DNA from: Gemmobacter nectariphilus
GTDB lineage: Bacteria; Pseudomonadota; Alphaproteobacteria; Rhodobacterales; Rhodobacteraceae
DNA length: 64,000 bases
Reading direction: 5' to 3'
NCBI GenBank assembly: GCA_020721445.1
Contig: DYMU01000004.1
Coordinates: 62,001-126,000 of the forward strand
In this document: one piece after another, positions 17,909-26,849 of the stretch
Position numbering within the stretch: position 1 is the stretch's first letter
Layout: every line of letters starts with the position of its first letter
Notes under the pieces: generated by a model
What the model saw: the letters and a program-made list of their open reading frames with translations, nothing else
What the model was told of the DNA's origin: nothing
Database searches by the model: none
Position numbers and translations under genes: made by a program

Positions 17909-18651
17909 CCGACAAGAATACCTCGGGCCGCGGCCAACGCGAATTGCGGGTGCGGGTGAAAACCGCCAAGGGGCGCAAGCTGTCGTCCACCCTGTGGCTG
18001 GAGCGGCAGTTGAACGACCCCTATGTGATCCGCGCCAAGAAAGAGGGCTATCGTGGACGCGCGGCCTACAAGATCCTGGAACTGGATGACCGCTACGGTT
18101 TCTTGAAGCCGGGGGCGCGGGTGGTTGACCTTGGCTGTGCGCCGGGCGGATGGTGTCAGGTGGCGGTGGTTCGGGTCAACGCGCTTGCGCAGAACCCGAA
18201 AAAGCCGGTGGGCACCGTGCTGGGCGTGGACCTGCAAGAGATTGAGGCCATTCCGGGCGCCGAGTTGCACCAGCTTGATTTCCTGTCGGATGGTGCCGAC
18301 GATCTGGTCAAGGGCTGGCTGGGCGGGCGCGCCGATGTGGTGATGTCCGACATGGCGGCGGCGGCCTCGGGGCACAAGGGCACCGACCATCTGCGCATCG
18401 TGGCGCTGATCGAGGCGGCGCTGGAGTTTGCCTTTGACGTGCTGGAAGACGGCGGCACCTTCGTGACCAAGGTTCTGGCAGGCGGGGCCGAGAGCGCGAT
18501 GCAGACCATCTTGAAGAAGAACTTCACCAAGGTGGCGAATGTCAAACCCCCGGCCAGCCGGTCGGACAGTTCGGAAAAATTCGTGGTGGCGATGGGGTAT
18601 CGCGGCCGGGCGCTGGCCGCCGCCAAAGCCGCCGAGGATGATCAGACCTGA
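17905..18651 (+). CDS. rlmE: 23S rRNA (uridine-2'-O) methyltransferase RlmE/FtsJ
   Basis: 248 residues. Methylates U2552 of 23S rRNA (E. coli numbering) late in large-subunit assembly. The SAM site [15 protein letters not shown], the [17 protein letters not shown] segment, and FVTKVLAGG give the K-D-K-E tetrad typical of FtsJ. The first 40 residues are basic, as in many alphaproteobacterial copies. It begins within the ppx stop codon (ATGA), giving a coupled pair. Confidence 0.95.
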   Translation: MTDKNTSGRGQRELRVRVKTAKGRKLSSTLWLERQLNDPYVIRAKKEGYRGRAAYKILELDDRYGFLKPGARVVDLGCAPGGWCQVAVVRVNALAQNPKKPVGTVLGVDLQEIEAIPGAELHQLDFLSDGADDLVKGWLGGRADVVMSDMAAAASGHKGTDHLRIVALIEAALEFAFDVLEDGGTFVTKVLAGGAESAMQTILKKNFTKVANVKPPASRSDSSEKFVVAMGYRGRALAAAKAAEDDQT

Positions 18652-18743
18652 ACCGATCTGCCACAGGGGCATCAACCACAAAGGCACCCCGCAGTGTGCT
18701 TTTTCACGAAACTCTGATTTGCACCGGCCTCGGCCGCCCCGGA

Positions 18744-19313
18744 TCAGCCGCCCCAGGTGCGCACCGGGCCACAGTCCATGTGGACGAAGTTTGACCGCGA
18801 ATAGCGACCCACACCGCCCGATGCACAGGCCGACGCCGCCTTGGCCATCTGGCCGACCGAACGCGACTTGAGCCGCAGATCAGCCGCCTGACCCTTCATG
18901 TGCAGCGAATTCTTTGCAACGCCGCCTGACTTGGACCGCAGCATCGCGTTGGTGCCGGGGCTGCGATAGCCCGACAGCATCATATATGGCTCCGACACAT
19001 CCATCAGACGATGCGCCGCGGCCATGATGTCCACCGTGCGCGGGTCGATCTTGATGGTGTCGCCCGAGCGCCAGTCGCGCATGAAGTGGTTGATCTCTTT
19101 CAGAACCTCGGGGATGTATTCGCCTTCGACCCAGTAGATCGTGTCGATGCTTTCCCCGGTGCGGCCCGAATACATCCTGACACGGCGAATGTCGCCTGCG
19201 CCTTTCAACAACCCGAACGCATTGGAATAGGTCGGGGCTGCCACAACCATTGTTGCCGCAAACGCACCCAATAGTCCACGCCGCGTGAAACCGAACGTCG
19301 ATACATCTGCCAT
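18744..19313 (-). CDS. DUF882/YcbK-family cell-wall peptidase-like protein
   Basis: 189 residues from the ATG at 19313. The N-terminus has a Tat-like signal with TRRGLLGAFAATMVVAAP. The mature part resembles peptidase M15-like DUF882/YcbK proteins: residues near SGYRSPGTNAMLRS and the metal-ligand region SLHMKGQAADLRL, ending NFVHMDCGPVRTWGG. It probably acts on peptidoglycan in the periplasm. It is divergent from an L,D-transpeptidase gene, a pairing that fits a shared role in wall maintenance. Confidence 0.88.
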   Translation of the reverse strand: MADVSTFGFTRRGLLGAFAATMVVAAPTYSNAFGLLKGAGDIRRVRMYSGRTGESIDTIYWVEGEYIPEVLKEINHFMRDWRSGDTIKIDPRTVDIMAAAHRLMDVSEPYMMLSGYRSPGTNAMLRSKSGGVAKNSLHMKGQAADLRLKSRSVGQMAKAASACASGGVGRYSRSNFVHMDCGPVRTWGG

Positions 19314-19636
19314 TCTGAGCGCCTGTCCCGTCGTGTTGTTCGACCACCTGAACGGTGGTTCATCTGCACTTATCCCCAAGTGTTGCCGATCTTATGCCAC
19401 GCTTTGATTCTCAACCCAAGGCCGGATTCCATCCTGCTGCCAGCTTATGCCGGGCGTCGGCAAAAAATTGCTGAAAGCTGCCCCCATAATGCGCTGCATT
19501 TTTCTCATGCATTTGTTGCAAAATAGAAACGCTTTGCGCGGCTGATGTGTGCAATCGGCGGTAACGTGAATGGACTCGGCCCGCAACATCGCAGACCCTT
19601 GTCACATACGCGGTTTTGAACAGAGGTTTGCGCAGG
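19314..19636. other. Divergent intergenic region between two cell-wall genes
   Basis: About 320 bp without a gene. It must hold both divergent promoters. I see one small hairpin (accacc-tgaac-ggtggt, 19343-19359) close to the DUF882 start and an AT-richer stretch around 19460-19530. I cannot assign -35/-10 boxes with confidence. No tRNA or conserved RNA was recognised. Confidence 0.5.
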
Positions 19637-21253
19637 ATGATTACGGACAGGGGCATTGCCCGGTTGCGGGCATGGTCGACAGTGGCATCTGTCCTTGCGG
19701 TCTTGATGGGGCAGGCGGCGCTTGCGCAGGATTTCCCCAGTCCGTTCGTGCAGACCATCGCCATGGCGGCTGCCGACGATGACGCGATTGCTGCGTTTTA
19801 TCGCGACAATGACTATCGCCCCTTGTGGACCGGCGCGGGTGCCGCCGATGCCGCCCGCCGCGCAGCCCTGTTCAACGCGGTGTCGCGTGCCGCCGATCAC
19901 GGCCTGCCGACCGCCCGGTATGACGCGCGGGCTCTGGCCGCTATGCTGTCGCGGGCGGTGACCGAAGGGGATCGCGCCCGTGCCGAAGTGGCGCTGACCC
20001 GGGCCTTCCTGAGCTATGCCCGCGACGTTGCCTCGGGCGCAACCGAACCAAAGACGGTGGACAGCGGCATCGTGCGTGACATCGCCCGCCCCGATCCGGC
20101 CGGTCTGCTGGCCCAGTTGCAAAGCCGCAACCCGGTTGAGGTGATGCACGACCTGCCGCCCAGAAGCCCGCAGTATGCCCAGTTGATGCGGGAGAAACTG
20201 GCGCTTGAAGCCAGGATTGCCGCGGGTGGCTGGGGGCCGACAGTCGCGGCAGGCGCGCTTGAACCCGGTCAGATGGGGGCGGATGTCGTCGCCTTGCGGG
20301 ACCGGTTGATGGCGATGGGGTATCTGGGCCGGTCGGCCACCCGCAGCTATGATGCCGGTATTCAGGCCGCCGTGACCCGCTTCCAGCTGGACCACGGGCT
20401 TGCCACCGATGGCATCGCCACGCCCGCGACCCTTGCGCAACTGAACATCGCGCCGGAACAGCGGTTGAAATCCATCATCGTCGCGATGGAGCGGATGCGC
20501 TGGATGGGCGACACCCCATTGGGCGACCGCCATATCTGGGTCAACCTGCCCGATTACACCGCCAAGATCATCGACCACGGCAAGGTAACGTTCGAGACCC
20601 GGGCGGTGATCGGCAAGAATGTGCCGGACCAACGCACGCCCGAGTTTTCGGATGTGATGGAAACCATCGTCATCAACCCGTCCTGGGGGGTGCCACGGTC
20701 GATCATCGTCAATGAATACCTGCCGCTGTTGCAGCGCAATCCCAATGCGGTCAGCCACTTGCAGGTGATCGACCGGCGCGGTCGGGTGGTGTCACGCGGG
20801 GCGGTCAACTTTGCCGGATACTCGGCCCGGACCTTTCCGTTCGGCCTGCGCCAGCCGCCATCCGATGGTAATGCGCTGGGGAAGGTCAAGTTCCTGTTTC
20901 CCAACACCCACAACATCTATCTGCATGATACCCCTGCAAAAAACCTGTTCAGCCATGATGTGCGCGCCTACAGCCACGGCTGTATTCGTCTGGCCGACCC
21001 GATCGATTTCGCCGAGACGCTGATGGCGACACAATCGCCCGATCCCAAGGCCGAGTTTTCGCGGGTTCTGAAGACCGGGCGCGAAAGCCCGGTGAAGATC
21101 GAGGAAAAGCTGCCGGTGCATCTGGTGTATTTCACCGCCTTTCCGGGGGCCAAGGGCCAGATGACCTATCGCGCCGACATCTATGACCGCGACGCCAAAC
21201 TGTTTCAGGCGCTTGAAGCGGCCGGGGTGGTCTTGCCGATGGTTCGTGGCTAA
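19637..21253 (+). CDS. YcbB-type L,D-transpeptidase
   Basis: 538 residues. A signal peptide ends near QAALAQD. Residues about 210-270 form a peptidoglycan-binding repeat (MGADVVALRDRLMAMGYLG). The YkuD catalytic domain follows, with the signature HDVRAYSHGCIRLADP containing the active-site His and Cys. These enzymes make 3-3 crosslinks or attach proteins to the wall. Upstream in-frame TTG at 19616 is possible; the ATG at 19637 gives a plain signal peptide. The gene ends 43 bp before lpxD. Confidence 0.92.
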   Translation: MITDRGIARLRAWSTVASVLAVLMGQAALAQDFPSPFVQTIAMAAADDDAIAAFYRDNDYRPLWTGAGAADAARRAALFNAVSRAADHGLPTARYDARALAAMLSRAVTEGDRARAEVALTRAFLSYARDVASGATEPKTVDSGIVRDIARPDPAGLLAQLQSRNPVEVMHDLPPRSPQYAQLMREKLALEARIAAGGWGPTVAAGALEPGQMGADVVALRDRLMAMGYLGRSATRSYDAGIQAAVTRFQLDHGLATDGIATPATLAQLNIAPEQRLKSIIVAMERMRWMGDTPLGDRHIWVNLPDYTAKIIDHGKVTFETRAVIGKNVPDQRTPEFSDVMETIVINPSWGVPRSIIVNEYLPLLQRNPNAVSHLQVIDRRGRVVSRGAVNFAGYSARTFPFGLRQPPSDGNALGKVKFLFPNTHNIYLHDTPAKNLFSHDVRAYSHGCIRLADPIDFAETLMATQSPDPKAEFSRVLKTGRESPVKIEEKLPVHLVYFTAFPGAKGQMTYRADIYDRDAKLFQALEAAGVVLPMVRG

Positions 21254-21296
21254 ACAGCGTCTCCAAGGCCGTTCCCGGCTGGCAAGGAGTGTCGTG

Positions 21297-22376
21297 ATGG
21301 CCCATAGCATTGCCCAGATTGCCGCCGCCTTTGGCGCCGAATGCGCCGGGGCGACAGATTTGCAGGTCAACGGTGCGGCAGAACCGGCGCAGGCCGGGCC
21401 CGATGATCTGGCGCTTGCGGTGAACCCCAAATATGCAGACGGGCTTGCCTTGGGTCAGGCACGCGCGGCGCTGTTGTGGCCCGGGGCCGACTGGCAGGGC
21501 CTGGGCCTGCAAGCGGCGATCTTTGCGCCGCGCGGGCGGCTGGCCATGGCCGGGCTGACGCAGATGCTGGACCCCGGACCTGCCATCGCGCCGGGCATCC
21601 ATGCGCTGAGTGTGGTTGACCCATCAGCGCAGATTGACGCAGGGGCGGCGATCGGTCCTTTTGTCACCATCGGTGCCGGGGTGGTGATCGGGACGGGCGC
21701 GCGGATCGCCAGCCATGTCAGCATTGCCGAAGGCGCGCGGATCGGGGCGGCTGCGCTGATCTTGCAAGGCGCGCGGATAGGCGCGCGGGTGGTGATCGGC
21801 GACCGCTTCATCTGCCAGCCGGGCGCGGTGATCGGGGCCGATGGATTCTCGTTTGTCACGCCGCAGAAATCCGGGGTGGAAGAGATCCGCGAAAGTCTTG
21901 GCCAACGCGACCAGATCACGGTGCAAAGCTGGACACGGATACATTCATTGGGCGCTGTAACCATTGGGGATGATGTGGAAATCGGCGCGAACGCCTGTAT
22001 TGATCGGGGCACGATCCGCAACACCATGATCGGGTCTGGCACCAAGCTGGATAACCTTGTCCATATCGGTCACAACGTGGTTGTCGGGCGCGATTGCCTG
22101 CTGTGCGGTCAGGTTGGCATCGCCGGGTCGGCCCGCATCGGCGACCGGGTGGTGATGGGCGGGCAGTGCGGCGTGAACGACAACATCTTTGTCGGTGATG
22201 ACGTGATCTGCGGCGGTGCCACCAAGGTTTTCACCAACGCCCCCGCCGGCCGGGTGCTGCTGGGCTATCCGGCGGTAAAGATGGAAACCCATGTCGAGAT
22301 GCAAAAGGCGCTGCGCCGCCTGCCGCGGCTTGCGGCAAAGGTTGCAGAACTTGAGAAAGTCATCCAGAAGTCATGA
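21297..22376 (+). CDS. lpxD: UDP-3-O-acylglucosamine N-acyltransferase
   Basis: 359 residues. Adds the N-linked 3-hydroxyacyl chain in lipid A biosynthesis using acyl-ACP. The N-terminal uridine-binding domain is followed by a left-handed beta helix of hexapeptide repeats (for example GAAIGPFVTIGAGVVIGTGA), the catalytic-histidine stretch LDNLVHIGHNVVVGRD, and a C-terminal helix. An AGGAG lies 7 nt before the ATG; a GTG one codon earlier is the alternative. It is not in the usual bamA-lpxD-fabZ-lpxA cluster but next to a dedicated ACP and ketoacyl synthase. Confidence 0.94.
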   Translation: MAHSIAQIAAAFGAECAGATDLQVNGAAEPAQAGPDDLALAVNPKYADGLALGQARAALLWPGADWQGLGLQAAIFAPRGRLAMAGLTQMLDPGPAIAPGIHALSVVDPSAQIDAGAAIGPFVTIGAGVVIGTGARIASHVSIAEGARIGAAALILQGARIGARVVIGDRFICQPGAVIGADGFSFVTPQKSGVEEIRESLGQRDQITVQSWTRIHSLGAVTIGDDVEIGANACIDRGTIRNTMIGSGTKLDNLVHIGHNVVVGRDCLLCGQVGIAGSARIGDRVVMGGQCGVNDNIFVGDDVICGGATKVFTNAPAGRVLLGYPAVKMETHVEMQKALRRLPRLAAKVAELEKVIQKS

Positions 22377-22416
22377 AAGTTCCTTACATGCTTGGCCAAA
22401 GCGAAAGGATACCGTC

Positions 22417-22683
22417 ATGAGCAGTCAGACCGCCCAAACCATCATTGCCCTTATTGCCGAACAGGCCCTGCTTCAGCCTTCGGACCTTGATGCCGAGACG
22501 CGCCTTGCCGACCTTGGGTTGGACAGTCTGGCAATGGTCGAAATCATCTTCGCGCTGGAAGAGACCTTCGACATAGCCATCCCCTTCAACGCCAACGAAC
22601 CCGGCAAGGGTGAGTTTGACCTGTCCTCGATCGGCGCGATCATCGCGGCGGTTGAAGGTCTGGTGTCGCAGAAAGCTGCCTGA
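22417..22683 (+). CDS. Specialised acyl carrier protein
   Basis: 88 residues. The phosphopantetheine site is ADLGLDSLAMVEIIFALEE with Ser37. The chain is more divergent than housekeeping AcpP and includes an insertion-like stretch FNANEPGKGEFDLSS before the last helix. It lies 40 bp after lpxD and 6 bp before the ketoacyl synthase. The arrangement recalls accessory ACPs that carry unusual lipid A acyl chains (such as AcpXL of rhizobia), but orthology is not shown. Confidence 0.88.
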   Translation: MSSQTAQTIIALIAEQALLQPSDLDAETRLADLGLDSLAMVEIIFALEETFDIAIPFNANEPGKGEFDLSSIGAIIAAVEGLVSQKAA

Positions 22684-22689
22684 GCCTGC

Positions 22690-23895
22690 ATGAAGCGCGT
22701 CGTCATCACCGGGGCGGGCACGATCAATGCCCTGGGTCTGAATGTGCCCGACACACTGGCCGCCTTTGCGGCGGGGCAGTGTGGGATCGGGCCGCTGGAC
22801 ATACCCGATGTGGACCGTCTGTCGGTGCGCATCGGCGCGCAGGTCAAGGGCTGGCAGGCGACCGATCACTTCGATCTGCGCGGCCTCAGCCTTTATGACC
22901 GGATGACCCAGTTCGCGCTGTGGTCGGCGCGTCAGGCGGTGGAACAGTCGGGGTTGCAGTTCGACACGGCCCTGCAAGACCGCGCCGGCGTGGTGCTGGG
23001 CACGGCGGGCGGCGGGCTGAACACCACCGACGACAGCTATCGCGCCGTCTATGCCGAGGGCAAGAACCGCGTTCACCCGCTGACCGTGCCACGGCTGATG
23101 GCCAATGCCGGGGTCAGCCATGTCAGCATGACCTATGGCTTGCGCGGGCCGTGCTTTACCGTATCCACCGCCTGCGCCAGTTCCAATCACGCCATGGGCC
23201 TTGCGTTTCAGATGGTGCGCGCAGGCACCGCCCCGGTGATGCTGACCGGCGGGTCCGAGGCGATGCTGTGCTTTGGCGGGCTGAAAGCGTGGGAAGGCTT
23301 GCGGGTGATGTCCTCGGATGCCTGTCGCCCGTTTTCGGCCAATCGCTCGGGCATGGTGCAGGGCGAAGGGGCGGCGGTGTTTGTGTTCGAAGACCGCGAC
23401 CATGCGCTTGCGCGGGGGGCCAAAATCCTGGCCGAGGTCGTGGGCTTTTCTATGTGTTCCGACGCGCATGACGTGGTGATGCCCGCGCCAGAAGGGGCGA
23501 TGCGGGCCATGCGCGGCGCGCTTGCCGATGCCGGGCTAAGCCCCGCGCAGGTCGGCTATATCAACGCCCATGGCACCGGCACCGCCGCCAATGACCGCAG
23601 TGAGGCCGCAGCGATTGGTGCAGCGTTCGGGCCCGATGCGCCGCTGGTGTCGTCAACCAAATCGGCGCATGGCCACATCATCGGCGGCACCGGCGCGGTG
23701 GAACTGCTGGCCTGTCTGATGGCGCTGCGCGACGGCATCATCGCGCCGACGCTGGGCTTTCAAAAGCCCGACCCCGACTGTCCGCTGGACGTGGTGCCAA
23801 ATGTCGCGCGGCGGGCGCAGGTCGAGGTGGCCTTGTCCAACGCCTTTGCCTTTGGCGGCTTGAATGCGGTTCTGGCCATCGCGCGCGCCGATTGA
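22690..23895 (+). CDS. Beta-ketoacyl-ACP synthase (FabF/NodE-like)
   Basis: 401 residues, full-length thiolase fold. The Cys-His-His triad is present: Cys162 in FTVSTACASSNHAMG, His294 in YINAHGTGTAANDRSE and His327 in STKSAHGHIIGGTGA. It extends acyl chains on ACP. Coupling to its own ACP and lpxD suggests a dedicated lipid A or envelope acyl chain rather than bulk fatty acid synthesis. The gene has a normal FabF length, so it is probably active and not a chain-length factor. Its stop overlaps the terminator stem region of the facing gene. Confidence 0.92.
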   Translation: MKRVVITGAGTINALGLNVPDTLAAFAAGQCGIGPLDIPDVDRLSVRIGAQVKGWQATDHFDLRGLSLYDRMTQFALWSARQAVEQSGLQFDTALQDRAGVVLGTAGGGLNTTDDSYRAVYAEGKNRVHPLTVPRLMANAGVSHVSMTYGLRGPCFTVSTACASSNHAMGLAFQMVRAGTAPVMLTGGSEAMLCFGGLKAWEGLRVMSSDACRPFSANRSGMVQGEGAAVFVFEDRDHALARGAKILAEVVGFSMCSDAHDVVMPAPEGAMRAMRGALADAGLSPAQVGYINAHGTGTAANDRSEAAAIGAAFGPDAPLVSSTKSAHGHIIGGTGAVELLACLMALRDGIIAPTLGFQKPDPDCPLDVVPNVARRAQVEVALSNAFAFGGLNAVLAIARAD

Positions 23896-23926
23896 AAAAA
23901 AGGCCGCGCGCCGGATGGCGGCGGCC
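23894..23926 (-). terminator. Rho-independent terminator of the ialB-like gene
   Basis: On the minus strand a stem ggccgc/gcggcc with a 13-nt GC-rich loop is followed by seven T residues (A-run 23895-23901 on the plus strand). It lies 25 bp beyond the IalB-like stop and reaches into the stop codon of the facing ketoacyl synthase. Confidence 0.8.
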
Positions 23927-23950
23927 CCTTCAGGGCGACTTGCGCTTGGG

Positions 23951-24634
23951 TTACTTGTTGGTGGCAGACACCGCGGCATAACCGGCGGTAAAGCCCTTCA
24001 ACGACACTTCGACCGTGACCTTCTGGTCAGGGGCAACCACCGGCACGATGGTGACCACGGCCTTGGCGCCTTTCTTGAACTGCTCAACCTCTTCGGCGGT
24101 AAAGCCGATCCGGGCGATGCAGCCGATGGTCGAGCAGAAGGTGAACGGATAGACCTTGGCCTTGGTGCCGTCGATGGACAGCAGCAGGTTTTCGGTCAGC
24201 AAGGTTTCCAGCGGCACCACAACCGTCGCACCGGCCACGGCCTTGCCAGCATCGGTCAGGTTGAACAGGCTGAATTCGGCCACCGAATTGCCCTGCGGGT
24301 CTTTCAACAGCTGGTACAATTGGCAAGGGTCGGCACCATCTTCGGTGCGGATGCAGCGCTGTTCCCAGGCATCAAACCTGGCTTGCACATAAGGTGACCC
24401 CACGCCATCGTTCGCCCCGGCCACCGGTTTGCCATCGGGGCCAACCTCGGTGCCCATCGACAGATCATCGCTGACCGCCGCATCTGCCCCGGCAGGGGCC
24501 GCGGCGGCGGGGTCGGCAGCAGGTTCGGCGGCGGGGGCTGCATCTTGCGCCACGGCAGACAGGGCCAGCCCGGCCGAAAAGATCACCGCCAAAGAGACGG
24601 ATCTGGAAAGGGTCGCAGCAAAAGAAATTGTCAT
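23951..24634 (-). CDS. Invasion-associated locus B (IalB) family protein
   Basis: 227 residues from the ATG at 24634. A signal peptide of about 30 residues (ending ALSAVAQ) precedes an Ala/Pro-rich linker (about 31-60) and the IalB domain with WEQRCIRTEDGADPCQLYQL and the paired-cysteine segment TFCSTIGCIARIGFTAEEV. The four cysteines would form two disulfides. IalB proteins are periplasmic or surface-exposed; the name comes from Bartonella and implies no pathogenicity here. A terminator follows the gene. Confidence 0.88.
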   Translation of the reverse strand: MTISFAATLSRSVSLAVIFSAGLALSAVAQDAAPAAEPAADPAAAAPAGADAAVSDDLSMGTEVGPDGKPVAGANDGVGSPYVQARFDAWEQRCIRTEDGADPCQLYQLLKDPQGNSVAEFSLFNLTDAGKAVAGATVVVPLETLLTENLLLSIDGTKAKVYPFTFCSTIGCIARIGFTAEEVEQFKKGAKAVVTIVPVVAPDQKVTVEVSLKGFTAGYAAVSATNK

Positions 24635-24774
24635 GTCAGGTCCATGTTCCCGATTACAGGCTTGCGCCATCGCGGTCGGCATAGCATGCAGCGCGACCAG
24701 TGTCAGGTGGCAAAAGCGCGCCTTGGGGTCTGCCGCCGATACCCCGTCGTCGCCGGGCGGAAGGCCCGCAACAA

Positions 24775-24850
24775 GACGAAAAAGGGCCAGCGTCGCGGCC
24801 CTTTTTCACTGGTATTTTTATGCTCCCTGTCGGACTGGCCGACGTCACTG
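24775..24850 (-). ncRNA. Candidate small RNA or attenuated leader upstream of ialB-like gene
   Basis: A sigma-70-like promoter (24857-24885, minus strand) would start transcription near 24850. About 70 nt later a perfect 10-bp stem (aaaaagggcc/ggcccttttt, 24779-24806) with an internal T-run would stop it. In between is a second small hairpin, gtcgg-ccagt-ccgac. No coding frame of any quality lies within. It may be a stand-alone small RNA or the attenuated leader of the gene starting at 24634. No RNA family was recognised. Confidence 0.35.
24779..24806. terminator. Bidirectional-type terminator hairpin
   Basis: Perfect 10-bp stem aaaaagggcc/ggcccttttt with an 8-nt loop. T-tracts sit at the 3' arm on both strands. 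It stands between two divergent genes, where a terminator is not expected unless a short transcript ends here. Confidence 0.7.
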
Positions 24851-24856
24851 GACCAG

Positions 24857-24885
24857 ACGCTACGGCGTAATGTCACAGGCGTCAA
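24857..24885 (-). promoter_or_regulatory. Sigma-70-like promoter facing left
   Basis: Minus strand TTGACG (24885-24880), 17-bp spacer, TAGCGT (24862-24857). The -35 matches five of six consensus bases and the -10 keeps the key T-A---T positions. It would drive the candidate small transcript and possibly the ialB-like gene. Confidence 0.45.
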
Positions 24886-25110
24886 CAGGAAATCGGCCCC
24901 GGATCAGCAACCCAAAAGCATACAAAAGATACACCTTTTCAACGGGCAACCGCTTTTGGCGCAAGCGGCCCGGCGCGCAATGCCGCCGACAGCGGGTTGG
25001 CTGCGATCAAGGCTGGCATCACGCCGCGAACCCGGTATGGTTGGGCCGGTATGGTTGGATCGCACAGGGACAAAACCCTGCGCAGTCACGCGGTCAAGGA
25101 GAGCCTGCAC
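24886..25110. other. Rest of the 476-bp gap before the HerA-like gene
   Basis: No gene seen. It holds a short tandem duplication of 14 bp (ccggtatggttgg repeated at 25032-25058) and the AAGGAG ribosome site of the next gene at about 25096-25101. The promoter for that gene must be here but I cannot place it. Confidence 0.5.
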
Positions 25111-26685
25111 GTGTCGGAAGAGCCTTCAATCTTTGTCGGCGGGGGCGGCGACGCCCACGCCGTGCCGCAACAGCTTTTGCTGCGCTATGGCAACCGTCAT
25201 GGGCTGATCGCCGGGGCCACCGGCACCGGCAAGACGGTCACCTTGCAAATCTTGGCCGAGGGCTTTTCGGCGGCAGGTGTGCCGGTGTTCCTGTCCGATG
25301 TGAAGGGCGATCTGTCGGGGCTGGCGGCGGCGGGCGATCCGGCGGGCAAGCTGCACGACGCCTTCACCCGGCGCGCGGCCACCATCGGGCTGGATCTGCA
25401 CTATCGCGCCTTTCCGGTGATCTTTTGGGATCTGTTTGGCGAGCAGGGCCACCCGGTTCGCGCCACCGTGGCCGAGATGGGGCCCTTGTTGCTGTCGCGC
25501 CTGCTGGAATTGACCGAAGCACAGGAAGGCGTGTTGAACGTCGCCTTCCGGCTGGCCGATGAAGAGGAACTGCCGCTGCTGGACCTGAAAGACCTGCAAG
25601 CCTTGCTGGTCTATATCGGGGAAAACGCGCCCGCCATTTCCACCCGCTTTGGCCTTGTCGCCACCGCCTCGATCGGGGCGATCCAGCGCCGGCTTCTGGT
25701 GTTGGAAAATCAGGGCGGCGCCGGGTTCTTTGGTGAACCGGCGCTGGATCTGGCCGACCTGATGCTGACTGATCCGCAAGGGTTTGGCCGCATCAACATT
25801 CTGGCCGCCGATAAGCTGATGCACAGCCCGCGGCTCTATGCGACCTTTCTGCTCTGGCTGCTGTCGGAACTGTTCGAGAGCCTGCCCGAGGTGGGCGACC
25901 CCGACAAACCGAAACTGGTGTTCTTCTTCGACGAGGCGCATCTGCTGTTTGACGATGCCCCGAAGGCGTTGGTGCAAAAGGTGGAACAGGTGGCGCGGCT
26001 GATCCGGTCCAAGGGGGTGGGGGTGTATTTCATCACCCAGAACCCGGCGGATGTGCCGGAAAACATTCTGGGCCAGTTGGGCAACCGGGTGCAGCACGCC
26101 TTGCGCGCCTTTACCGCCAAGGATCAAAAAGACCTGCGCATGGCCGCGCAAACCTATCGCGACAATCCCGGCTTCAAGACCGAAGACGCCATCCTCGAGG
26201 TTGGGACGGGTGAGGCGGTGACCTCGTTTCTGGAGCGCAAGGGCATCCCCGGTTTGGTGCAGCGCACGCTGGTGCGCCCGCCCTCCAGCCAGTTGGGGCC
26301 GATAGACCCTGCCATGCGGGCGCAACTGATGCTGATGTCGCCGGTCAGGGGCAAATATGACGCGGTCCTTGACCGAGACAGCGCCTATGAACGCCTGCGG
26401 GCGCGCGAGCAGGCCGCCGCCGCCGAGGCGGCGAAAGCCGCAACCGAGGCCGAGGCAGCCAAGCGCGGCGAGGCCAGCCTGCGGATTGATCCGTCCGAGT
26501 TCAATCAGGGCCGCCGCTATGACCCTGACGCCCCGGCCAAGCGCGCCACCCGCACCACCAGCCGGCGATCGGGCAGCGATTCGGTCGGCGAGGCCTTTGC
26601 GAAAAGCTTTGCCCGCCAGTTGGGCACCAAATCAGGGCAGGCCCTTGTGCGCGGCGTCCTGGGGACGATCTTCAAAAGCCGGTAA
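25111..26685 (+). CDS. HerA-like (DUF853) DNA-translocase-type ATPase
   Basis: 524 residues from the GTG at 25111, preceded by a good AAGGAG at 9 nt spacing; the frame extends upstream but without a better start. Walker [21 protein letters not shown] lies near residue 35, and Walker [21 protein letters not shown] in the middle, followed by the sensor region [20 protein letters not shown]. The C-terminus has an Ala/Glu-rich coiled-coil stretch and a basic tail. The family resembles FtsK/HerA hexameric motors; the cellular substrate is unknown. No NurA partner is nearby. Confidence 0.9.
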   Translation: MSEEPSIFVGGGGDAHAVPQQLLLRYGNRHGLIAGATGTGKTVTLQILAEGFSAAGVPVFLSDVKGDLSGLAAAGDPAGKLHDAFTRRAATIGLDLHYRAFPVIFWDLFGEQGHPVRATVAEMGPLLLSRLLELTEAQEGVLNVAFRLADEEELPLLDLKDLQALLVYIGENAPAISTRFGLVATASIGAIQRRLLVLENQGGAGFFGEPALDLADLMLTDPQGFGRINILAADKLMHSPRLYATFLLWLLSELFESLPEVGDPDKPKLVFFFDEAHLLFDDAPKALVQKVEQVARLIRSKGVGVYFITQNPADVPENILGQLGNRVQHALRAFTAKDQKDLRMAAQTYRDNPGFKTEDAILEVGTGEAVTSFLERKGIPGLVQRTLVRPPSSQLGPIDPAMRAQLMLMSPVRGKYDAVLDRDSAYERLRAREQAAAAEAAKAATEAEAAKRGEASLRIDPSEFNQGRRYDPDAPAKRATRTTSRRSGSDSVGEAFAKSFARQLGTKSGQALVRGVLGTIFKSR

Positions 26686-26703
26686 CGCGTGTGGTGCGGT
26701 GGC

Positions 26704-26790
26704 GGGGCTCTGCCCCGGTCTGCCAGACATTAGGGGGGCTCTGCCACAGTCTGTCAGACATTAGGGGGGCGCTGCCCCCGGCGCGTGCCG
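26704..26790. repeat. 31-bp imperfect tandem repeat
   Basis: Two clear units (26704-26734 and 26735-26765) and a degenerate third share the pattern GGGGCTCTGCC, then TCTG-CAGACATTAG. Each begins with a GGGGCnnnGCCCC-like dyad. It lies between the convergent HerA-like and CorC-like genes and runs into the dispersed repeat at 26797. Confidence 0.8.
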
Positions 26791-26796
26791 CGCCTC

Positions 26797-26824
26797 CCCC
26801 CGGGGTATTTTTGCCAAGAGGAAA
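26797..26824 (+). repeat. Dispersed intergenic repeat, copy 2
   Basis: Core GGGGTATTTTTGCCAAGAGG followed by AAA, preceded by a C-run. Nearly identical to 54774-54800 and related to 9091-9120 (opposite strand) and 39728-39755. Each copy is in a gap at or after a gene end. Confidence 0.7.
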
Positions 26825-26849
26825 TTGCCGGGGGATCGGGGTGGTGCGG

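Noticed and set aside
18683..18705. Terminator after rlmE
   Set aside because: A T5 run is present, but the stem is only about 4 bp, too weak to call.
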